This document shows positions 1 to 5,821 of a stretch of DNA of 8,944 bases, in pieces. Below the pieces are notes generated by a model. It was not told where the DNA came from and ran no database searches. It saw only the letters and a list, made by a program, of their open reading frames with translations. The stretch spans positions 1 to 8,944 of the forward strand of contig JAWVZU010000164.1 of the NCBI GenBank assembly GCA_033722075.1. The letters are read 5' to 3'. This DNA is from JAWVZU01 sp033722075 (GTDB lineage: Bacteria; Pseudomonadota; Gammaproteobacteria; Xanthomonadales; SZUA-38). Numbering within the stretch: the stretch's first letter is position 1; each line of letters starts with the position of its first letter. The position numbers and the translations under genes are program-made.

Positions 1-2
1 AA

Positions 3-818
3 ACGCTCGAGGAGTGGCGATCGGCCAGGGCAGAACACGTGAGTGGTTCCGAAGGCTGGTTGCAACTGCGGCGACAGGTGCCATTGAGTAGAGGCGAATT
101 TACCCTTGGAACCGCTCCGGGCAACGACATCGTGCTCGAGCGGGGGCCCGCCTCATTCGGTACGCTCTCGGTGGAAGACGATGGCGCGCTCTTCGTCGCG
201 GCGCCCGGGATCTACTTCGTCCTGGAGGGCGGCGAACCGGAAGACCGAATTCCGCTCGTAATCGAAACGGACCAGCGCGCTCCGACCATCCTGTCCTATG
301 GCCGGCTCGGCCTCTTTCTCACTCGCGTCTCCGGCGAGTTCTGGCTGCGAGTTCTGGATCACGAGGCAGCTGAAGCCTCTGGCTTCGTCGGCCTGGAGTA
401 TTACCCCGTTACGGATGACTGGATTGTTCCTGCCCGCTTCGAGGCGGCCGTGGCCGAGTTCGAAGACCTGCCCGGCGCGTTGGGTCAACCGCGGAGTGCC
501 CGCTCGCCCGGTGTGGTTCACTTCAAGCACGCCGGCGAGACGGTCGAGGCCAGGGTTCTTGTCATCGAAGGGCGGCCGGTTCTTGCCTTCACCGATCCCA
601 CCAATAACCGGGGGACCTATGCCGGCGGCCGCTACCTGGAGCTTCCGTTCCCGGTACCGGAGGCGCTACAACTGGACTTCAACCGTGCCTTCAATCCGCC
701 CTGCGCATTCTCTCCTGCGGTCAATTGCGTACTCGCCCCACCAGAAAACCGCCTCCCGTTTCCGGTCATCGCCGGCGAGAAGACGCCACGATTCGAGCGA
801 TCAGATCCAGCCCGATGA
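3..818 (+). CDS. DUF1684 domain protein, 5' end cut off by the window edge
   Basis: The frame is open from the first full codon at position 3. The residues before the GTG at 39 (TLEEWRSARAEH) match the usual N-terminal start of DUF1684 proteins (a W-R motif followed by GWL), so the real start lies upstream and GTG 39 is internal. Counting from that GTG, the family landmarks are GWLQL (6-10), NDIVL (29-33), a GRLGLFLTR strand (88-96), W128-A132, and the C-terminal block GRYLELPFP (197-205), LDFNRAFNPPCAF (212-224), NC then PPENRLPFPVIAGEK (229-248). No signal peptide can be judged because the N-terminus is missing. The biochemical role of DUF1684 is not established. The gene ends in TGA and is followed by 218 bases before the next gene, with no convincing terminator. 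The family call is from motif recognition. Confidence 0.85.
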   Translation, partial: TLEEWRSARAEHVSGSEGWLQLRRQVPLSRGEFTLGTAPGNDIVLERGPASFGTLSVEDDGALFVAAPGIYFVLEGGEPEDRIPLVIETDQRAPTILSYGRLGLFLTRVSGEFWLRVLDHEAAEASGFVGLEYYPVTDDWIVPARFEAAVAEFEDLPGALGQPRSARSPGVVHFKHAGETVEARVLVIEGRPVLAFTDPTNNRGTYAGGRYLELPFPVPEALQLDFNRAFNPPCAFSPAVNCVLAPPENRLPFPVIAGEKTPRFERSDPAR

Positions 819-979
819 CCGGGCTTCCATCTCCCCGGGAGTGCTCTGGCAACTGCGCAATCTGGCGGGCTGTGGTCGGGATTCCCAGCCCCACCGCCCT
901 AATCCCCGGGCCAGGCGGATCCAAAGCCGCACGCGAAAGCTCGGGCATCAGACGTTTCACAAACCATGACCAAAGCAAT

Positions 980-1008
980 TTGCGCCGGCTCTGGTCAAAT
1001 GCTATACA
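980..1008 (+). promoter_or_regulatory. Sigma70-type promoter for the receiver-like/barrel operon
   Basis: A -35 box TTGCGC (980-985) and a -10 box TATACA (1003-1008) are separated by exactly 17 bases. The expected transcription start is near 1015, giving a leader of about 20 bases before the ATG at 1037. TTGCGC shares its first three bases with the consensus and TATACA matches five of six. It is the best promoter-like sequence I found in the 819-1036 gap. Confidence 0.5.
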
Positions 1009-1036
1009 AATCCTAGGCTAGTTCGTGGGGTATGGC

Positions 1037-1498
1037 ATGAATCGTAAGCGAGTCGCAACATTAGCCGCACTTATCGCAGTGTCCGTAAGCTTTCCGGCAA
1101 CGTCCCTGGCGTGTGGAGAGAGCCTCTACCGGGTCGGGCAGGGCCTCCGGTACAAGTCGCCCAGCGCGCCGCTGCCCGCCAATGTGCTGATCATGCCGAC
1201 CTCAGAGCGCCAGAAGCAGATCATCAGCAAGTTGATCGAGGCCGGCCACTCGGTTCGCATTGTGAACGACGAGCAGCAGCTGGCTCAGGAAATGGGTTCG
1301 GCCGACTACGACATCGTGATTGCGCCCCTTGACAGGAAGGGTTCTGCCGGTGGTGCAACATTCGTCCCGGTCGCCGCCGATCGTGAAGAACAGCGCCTCG
1401 CAAAGAACGAGTTTCGCCGCTCTCTAAAGTCTTCGGACGATGTGATCGAGTACCTCAAAACCATCCACTACGCGATGAGCGATCGCGACAAGAGCTGA
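1037..1498 (+). CDS. Exported small protein with a receiver-like alpha/beta core
   Basis: The 153-residue product starts at ATG 1037. It begins with a positively charged MNRKR, a hydrophobic stretch to about residue 22, and a probable signal peptidase I site after SLA (23-25), leaving Cys26 at the mature N-terminus. A lipoprotein is less likely because the -3 residue is Ser. A GTG at 1025 would add only four residues; I prefer the ATG because GTGGGG (1025-1030) then serves as a ribosome binding site. The mature part alternates strand and helix like a response-regulator receiver: NVLIM (49-53), a helix to about 69, HSVRIVN (71-77), a helix, then DYDIVIAPLD (90-99). At the usual phospho-Asp position after the third strand there is Pro97, so phosphorylation is not expected. 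The product is periplasmic by inference. It is followed after 46 bases by the barrel gene, which suggests an operon. Specific function unknown. Confidence 0.75.
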   Translation: MNRKRVATLAALIAVSVSFPATSLACGESLYRVGQGLRYKSPSAPLPANVLIMPTSERQKQIISKLIEAGHSVRIVNDEQQLAQEMGSADYDIVIAPLDRKGSAGGATFVPVAADREEQRLAKNEFRRSLKSSDDVIEYLKTIHYAMSDRDKS

Positions 1499-1544
1499 AG
1501 CACCGGTAACTGATCTGGATGATCCGTTTGGTGTCGGGGGGGCT

Positions 1545-2441
1545 ATGAGGGCACTGGTTTTTTTCTGCTTCCTCGCGTTCGGCTGCGCAGCTTATGGTGC
1601 CGAGGGTACGGGCCGGGCCGGCCACGGACATATCTCGCTCACCTACCAGTACATCGCGGTTGACGGATTCACAACGGGAAGCCGCACCGCGGAGATCGGA
1701 ACCACAGATACGCACGGCCTTAACTTTCACCTCGACTACGCCGTTACCGACCGCTGGACGGTCGGCATCGGTGTTCCGCTGATCACCAAGCGCTGGAACG
1801 GTCCGAGCTCAAGTGCCCATCGCCCCGATTTGATCGACCCACCGCAGGATCAGGAGTTCATCGATGACGGGGAGTATCACACGGAGTGGCAGGACCTCCA
1901 TCTCACCGCCAGTTATGCTGCCAAGACCGATGGTCCCCTGACGATCGAGCCCTTCATGGCCGCGGGCATCCCCACTCATGATTACCCGCATTTTGCTCAC
2001 GCCGCTGTGGGTCAGAATCTGTGGAGGTTCGAGGCGGGCGCGCGGATTTTCTACCAACCGCACTTTTCGCGTTTCTATTATGGGTTCCACCCGCGCTATG
2101 TGTTCGTGGAGGAAACGCTGGATACCAGTGTTGATCACTGGCTGATCGATGCCGAGATCGGCTATTTCTTCAACTCCTCGGTTTCTGTGCGGACCTTCCT
2201 GATCCACAAGGACGGTGACGGCGTCACTTCCACTGCCGCCGATTTTCCCGACCGCACCTCGCCCCGCTGGTTTCAACACGATCGCATGCTGATTCACAAC
2301 TTCACCAACCTGGGCGTCGGTGTGGACTGGCAGGTCAGCCCTAAATACCGGCTTTCCTTCTCGGCCATGACCCAGGTGGACGGCGAGTGGGTCCACATCA
2401 TGGACTACACGGGAACTTTCACCGTTTCGAGATCGTTCTAG
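1545..2441 (+). CDS. Outer-membrane beta-barrel protein (MetA/phenol-transporter-like)
   Basis: The 298-residue product has a signal peptide (MRALVFFCFLAFGCAAYG, cleavage likely near residue 18-19). The rest alternates amphipathic beta strands, many bounded by aromatic residues, and ends in the strand TGTFTVSRSF with the C-terminal Phe recognised by the BAM assembly machinery. Segments such as LDYAVTDRWTVGIGVPLI (63-80) and LRLSFSAM-type late strands (near 270) resemble the putative transporter barrels grouped with the MetA pathway of phenol degradation; that family link is an inference. It contains 17 His residues, several clustered (H145, H149, H152 in THDYPHFAHA). A run of seven G (1536-1542) lies only two bases before the ATG, so the ribosome binding site is atypical. 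The gene is probably cotranscribed with the small exported protein upstream. Its TAG stop lies in a CTAG that borders the inserted element. Substrate unknown. Confidence 0.75.
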   Translation: MRALVFFCFLAFGCAAYGAEGTGRAGHGHISLTYQYIAVDGFTTGSRTAEIGTTDTHGLNFHLDYAVTDRWTVGIGVPLITKRWNGPSSSAHRPDLIDPPQDQEFIDDGEYHTEWQDLHLTASYAAKTDGPLTIEPFMAAGIPTHDYPHFAHAAVGQNLWRFEAGARIFYQPHFSRFYYGFHPRYVFVEETLDTSVDHWLIDAEIGYFFNSSVSVRTFLIHKDGDGVTSTAADFPDRTSPRWFQHDRMLIHNFTNLGVGVDWQVSPKYRLSFSAMTQVDGEWVHIMDYTGTFTVSRSF

Positions 2442-2454
2442 CCTGGATGTTGCA
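2438..2454 (+). repeat. Left arm of the 17-bp perfect inverted repeat
   Basis: CTAGCCTGGATGTTGCA. The first four bases are the putative target duplication, and TAG 2439-2441 is the stop codon of the barrel gene. The matching arm is at 2672-2688 on the opposite strand. Confidence 0.9.
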
Positions 2455-2684
2455 CAAGTTACGCGCGTTTCGGACCCAACTAGCCCGCCAGGTCAATGAG
2501 TGGGAAGTTATCTAGGCGAGCGATGGGGGGATACAGTTCGCGCGCTGTCGGTTTTCCGTCCAATCTCGAGGGTCATCTCGCCCGATCCCCCTTGAACCGT
2601 AGCTATGGTTACGCTCCTGCGCGATCGAACAAGCTGCTTCCCCGAGATAGGCCGCAATTCCCGACACCTCATGCAACATCCAGG
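2442..2684. mobile_element. Non-autonomous MITE-like element flanked by CTAG duplications
   Basis: This 243-bp stretch fills the whole gap between two convergent genes. Its ends are perfect inverted repeats beginning CCTGGATGTTGCA (13 bp), and each end is bordered by CTAG (2438-2441 and 2685-2688). Because CTAG is palindromic, the whole match is a 17-bp perfect inverted repeat. I see no transposase coding sequence; the one + strand frame starting at 2496 continues antisense into the kinase gene. Inside are a near-palindrome at 2595-2610 (AACCGTAGCTATGGTT) and complementary GGGGGAT/ATCCCCC tracts. Ends starting with CC and a 4-bp duplication fit the IS1380 family (ISEcp1 ends begin CCTAGATTCTACGT, about 8 of 13 positions alike), but CTAG would also fit the YTAR targets of IS5-group elements. 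Family assignment is tentative; the element itself is well supported by the repeat geometry. Confidence 0.75.
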
Positions 2685-2688
2685 CTAG
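2672..2688 (-). repeat. Right arm of the 17-bp perfect inverted repeat
   Basis: Read on the minus strand it is identical to the left arm at 2438-2454. The last four plus-strand bases are CTAG, and the CTA at 2685-2687 is the reverse complement of the TAG stop of the kinase gene. Confidence 0.9.
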
Positions 2689-5666
2689 GGCGATACGCCG
2701 TAGGCTTCCAGCGTCGCGGGCAGGCGTTCGCGCAAGGCCGCCCGCCGCTGCGCCACACTATCCAGCACGGCTCGATACTCGGACATGTTCTGAAACGGCT
2801 CGAAACATGGCGAATCCCTGAAGACCGGCATCTGCGGAAAATCATGCGTGTCCAGCATGCGCGCGATCCGGTCCAGGGCCGCATCGGTGCGACCCAGAAT
2901 GCTGTTCGCACAGGCCGACAGCAGGAGCGGAAAGGCGCTGTTGAAGTCCGTCTCTATCCACTGGACCATGATCTCTTCTAGCCATTGCGCGTGCTGTCTG
3001 GCCGCCTTGACCTGGCCCAAACGGTTCAGCGCGTCGGCATAGTTGATCAAACCGGTGTATTGATTGCCGTCGCTGAAATCGGCCAAGGCTGAATCCGGTT
3101 GACCAACGTGCGTCGCGACCCTGACCGCGTCCTCGTAGTGATCCAGGGCCAGGTGTGCAAAAGCCAGCAGCCGCCCCACCTCGACTTCGTTGGTGGCGAA
3201 CAGCAAGACCTCTCCGAGGTCGACCAGGTCGGTGTAGCGTCGTTCGAGGTAGAGGAGACCCACGCCTGGATCCGGTTCGAGCCGACGAGCCGTCTCAAAA
3301 TCTCCCAGCCGAATATAGAATTCGGCTGTCTGCGCGGCTGCTTCCTCTTCTCCGAGGTCCCGGGCCTTGAGGGCCCACGCGATGCCCTGGTCCAACTCGC
3401 CGATCCGGTGGTACATGCGCGCGATGCGCAGATAGGCCTCGGGGTTTGCGGGAAACAGGTCCTTGATCTTCTCGATCAGGGACAGCGCCTCCGACTTCTT
3501 GCCGATCATCGACAGATAAAAACCATAGGACCGATAGCGTGCAAAGGTCAGTGGGTCAGCCTCTAGAGCTCGTCGCAGCAAAGCCCCCCCGCGGATCGTA
3601 TCGCCCCAGTGCCAGACGTACAGTCCGTATGCCTCCAGCGCATTCGCATTGTTGGGATCCAGTTCGACCGCTCGTCGATAGGCGTCACCGACTCCGGGCA
3701 AGTCGCGCCGCCAGAGATACAGACCCAGCTTGTATTGGACTTCGGACAACTGCGGGTTGAGCGACAGGGCTTCGAATAGCGGCTTCTCTGCGGCTTCGAC
3801 GTCGCCGAGATAGAGTAGGGCTCCGGCCAGCCGGCTGTGCGCCAGGGCTGAATTCGGATCCGCTTCCGTCGCCTGGTAATAGAGATCGATGGCCTGGCGC
3901 AGTTTCGGTACATCCACGATGTCGGCATCGCGAACCTGCGACTCGTAGTGACGGGCCAGCAGCATCAGTTCGTGGGCCGAGACGTCGTCCGTCGCAGGGG
4001 CTGCCAACTCCAGCTCGGGTTTGACCTCTGCGACCACGTGACTTGCGATGCTCTGTTGAATGGTCAGCAGGCCCCCGGTCTCTGCGTCATAGCTGGCCGA
4101 CCACTGCTGAAAACCCGTGTTGCCGTCGATGATGCGAACCGAGATACGCATGGTGTCGCCCGTTACGCTCACGTCGCCCATGACCAGCGTGCCCACGCCG
4201 AGTTGCGCGGCCATGGCCTGCTCGTCGCGGGTCCGTTCCAGGACGGCGATCGAGGAACCGCGGGCTTTGACGTTGAGGCCCGGGACCCGGCCGAGCTGGT
4301 CCCGCAACTCGTTGCTCAGCCCTTCGCTCAGGTAGTCCTCTTCGGGACTGCCGGTGAGATTGGCAAATGGCAGCACGGCGAGGGTGCTCGCCGGCCTTGA
4401 AGGCCCTGAGAGAGAAACAGGCTCTGGCACTGCTACGTCTTCGGGAAAGATCACGTAGAACAGCCCGCCGGTAGCAAAGACCAGCAGCAGGACCGCGAGG
4501 GCGATCATGCGACGGCGTTTCTTTCTGGAGCGGATCGGAGAGCGGACGATCCCGTCCTCGCCGATATCGAACACCCAAGACAGGAACATGGCGACCGGGA
4601 AGCCGGCCACGAACAGCGCGGCCAGGAGACTGTCGGCCCAGGGCGGGGCGCCGAAATTCTCGAACACGAAGCTGGCCATCTCGGTCACCGCAAAGGCGGC
4701 TACCGCGTAGGCACCGGCCGTATAAAGGACGCGCCGACGTTTCAACTCGCCCAGCAACCCGGCCGTCTCGAAACCGGCGGGCGGTGTGATCTGTTCGGTG
4801 CTGGCCGACCGTGGGCCCGGCGGCAAGGACATGCCCTGGCGCAGGTGGTCCAGGTCCGTGATCACTTCCGATGCATCCTGGTAACGACCCGCCGGATCCT
4901 TGGCGAGGAGCCGGTCGATGATGGGCTGGAAATGCGCCAGCTCGCTGGGGAGCCTGGGTACCGCCTCGTTCAGGTGCGCACGGCCAATGGCCATGGGATT
5001 GTCTCCCCCGAACGGCCGCTGGCCCGTGAGCAGCTCGTAGAACAGAATACCGAGGGCGTAGAGATCGGAACGTGCGTCGAGGCGATGATTCTGAAACTGC
5101 TCCGGGCTCATGTAATAAGGCGTGCCGGAGATTACTCCCAACGAGGTCAGGGTGCTGACCTCATCGGATGCCTTGGCGATGCCAAAGTCCACGAGCACCG
5201 GATGGCCGTCCTCGTGGAGCAGGACGTTCTCGGGCTTCAGATCCCGGTGCAGCATGCCGAGCTCGTGCATTTTCCCCAGGGCAGCGGCAATGCCACGGAT
5301 GTACTCGACGACCTCGTCGGGATCGATGCCGGTTTTCATTTTCGTCCGCAGGTCGCCGCCGCCGAGGTACTCCATGACAAGGTAGTAGTGATCATCGACG
5401 ATCCCGCACTCGTGGACCGTCACCAGGTTCTGGTGGTTGAAGCGGGCGGCTATGTCGCCTTCCTTGCGCAAGCGCGCCAGGAAGCCCTGCTGGATGTCCG
5501 GATCGTTGCTGCGGATGTCGTGGGGCGCGACCAGCTTGATGACCACATCGCGGCGGGGTTGCTGCTGTTCGGCTAGATACACCGTAGACATGCCGCCACG
5601 CCCCAGGACTCGCTTGATGCGGTAGTTGGGAATCTCGATCGGAGCGGTTGCGCCCCGGTTGTTCAC
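2685..5666 (-). CDS. Membrane-anchored Ser/Thr protein kinase with TolB-like and TPR regions
   Basis: The 993-residue protein starts with an intact Hanks-type kinase domain (about 15-275): glycine loop LGRGGMSTVY (21-30), catalytic Lys44, HRDLKPEN (140-147, Asp142), DFG (160-162), an activation loop rich in Thr/Ser, and GTPYYMSPEQ (181-190). All catalytic residues are present. Next come two membrane segments (about 313-336 and 344-366) in an ELKRRRVLYTAGAY block typical of TolB-like/TPR signalling proteins, a basic linker RKKRRR (381-386), and a third membrane segment (about 387-407). A TolB/FlgO-like segment begins at STLAVLPFANLTG (427-439), and TPR-like helices fill about 565 to 930. Three membrane passes put the kinase in the cytoplasm and the TolB/TPR part in the periplasm, so an envelope-sensing role is inferred. 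The start is GTG with GGAG ten bases upstream. It lies downstream of the peptidase gene, 155 bases apart. Confidence 0.92.
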   Translation of the reverse strand: MNNRGATAPIEIPNYRIKRVLGRGGMSTVYLAEQQQPRRDVVIKLVAPHDIRSNDPDIQQGFLARLRKEGDIAARFNHQNLVTVHECGIVDDHYYLVMEYLGGGDLRTKMKTGIDPDEVVEYIRGIAAALGKMHELGMLHRDLKPENVLLHEDGHPVLVDFGIAKASDEVSTLTSLGVISGTPYYMSPEQFQNHRLDARSDLYALGILFYELLTGQRPFGGDNPMAIGRAHLNEAVPRLPSELAHFQPIIDRLLAKDPAGRYQDASEVITDLDHLRQGMSLPPGPRSASTEQITPPAGFETAGLLGELKRRRVLYTAGAYAVAAFAVTEMASFVFENFGAPPWADSLLAALFVAGFPVAMFLSWVFDIGEDGIVRSPIRSRKKRRRMIALAVLLLVFATGGLFYVIFPEDVAVPEPVSLSGPSRPASTLAVLPFANLTGSPEEDYLSEGLSNELRDQLGRVPGLNVKARGSSIAVLERTRDEQAMAAQLGVGTLVMGDVSVTGDTMRISVRIIDGNTGFQQWSASYDAETGGLLTIQQSIASHVVAEVKPELELAAPATDDVSAHELMLLARHYESQVRDADIVDVPKLRQAIDLYYQATEADPNSALAHSRLAGALLYLGDVEAAEKPLFEALSLNPQLSEVQYKLGLYLWRRDLPGVGDAYRRAVELDPNNANALEAYGLYVWHWGDTIRGGALLRRALEADPLTFARYRSYGFYLSMIGKKSEALSLIEKIKDLFPANPEAYLRIARMYHRIGELDQGIAWALKARDLGEEEAAAQTAEFYIRLGDFETARRLEPDPGVGLLYLERRYTDLVDLGEVLLFATNEVEVGRLLAFAHLALDHYEDAVRVATHVGQPDSALADFSDGNQYTGLINYADALNRLGQVKAARQHAQWLEEIMVQWIETDFNSAFPLLLSACANSILGRTDAALDRIARMLDTHDFPQMPVFRDSPCFEPFQNMSEYRAVLDSVAQRRAALRERLPATLEAYGVSP

Positions 5667-5676
5667 AGTGGCAGAT

Positions 5677-5681
5677 CTCCG
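5677..5681 (-). promoter_or_regulatory. Ribosome binding site that sets the kinase GTG start
   Basis: Read on the minus strand this is CGGAG, ten bases before the GTG at 5666-5664. It supports GTG as the start and the N-terminus MNNRGATAPIEIPNYRI, which leads straight into the kinase domain. Confidence 0.55.
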
Positions 5682-5723
5682 AGCAGCATGCCCGGATCAT
5701 AACCCAAAGTCCGGCGAGACTAG

Positions 5724-5752
5724 CGAAGGCCAGGCCGACCGAATGGCCTTCG
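5724..5752. repeat. Stem-loop A between peptidase and kinase genes
   Basis: A perfect 9-bp stem, CGAAGGCCA (5724-5732) with TGGCCTTCG (5744-5752), encloses an 11-base loop containing CGACCGA (5736-5742). No T-tract follows on either strand, so an intrinsic terminator is not supported. It resembles stem-loop B at 5775-5804 in arms and loop. Confidence 0.6.
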
Positions 5753-5774
5753 GCAACGCGCTCGACCGTTGGCT

Positions 5775-5804
5775 GGCGAAACGCTAGCGACCGACGTGTT
5801 CGCC
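5775..5804. repeat. Stem-loop B between peptidase and kinase genes
   Basis: GGCGAAACG (5775-5783) pairs with CGTGTTCGCC (5795-5804), giving six plus three base pairs with one bulged base. The 11-base loop ends in CGACCGA (5788-5794), the same heptamer as in stem-loop A. It sits 18-47 bases after the peptidase stop on the minus strand and lacks a following T-tract. Confidence 0.55.
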
Positions 5805-5821
5805 GATCGCGTCCGCGGCCT

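Noticed and set aside
809..825. Hairpin AGCCCG/CGGGCT over the DUF1684 stop codon, considered as a terminator
   Set aside because: The stem is only 6 bp, the stop codon sits in the loop, and no T-tract follows.
864..898. GC-rich folded stretch after the DUF1684 gene, considered as a tRNA or terminator
   Set aside because: It lacks a tRNA cloverleaf and T-arm consensus, its stems are short and bulged, and there is no T-tract.
2438..2688. The inverted repeat as a bidirectional terminator
   Set aside because: The arms are separated by 217 bases and lack T-tracts; the CTAG-bordered layout fits a transposable element much better.
2496..2981. + strand open frame starting in the MITE-like element, considered as a transposase remnant
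   Set aside because: More than half of it is antisense to the kinase C-terminus, and no DDE or other transposase motif is visible.
4845..5576. Long + strand open frame (243 codons) inside the kinase gene
   Set aside because: It is antisense to the intact kinase catalytic domain, has no recognisable motifs, and is expected from third-position GC bias.
5663..5689. Eight-residue upstream frame (MLLGDLPL) whose TGA overlaps the kinase GTG
   Set aside because: The GTGA overlap is suggestive, but the frame has no ribosome binding site of its own and is short enough to occur by chance.
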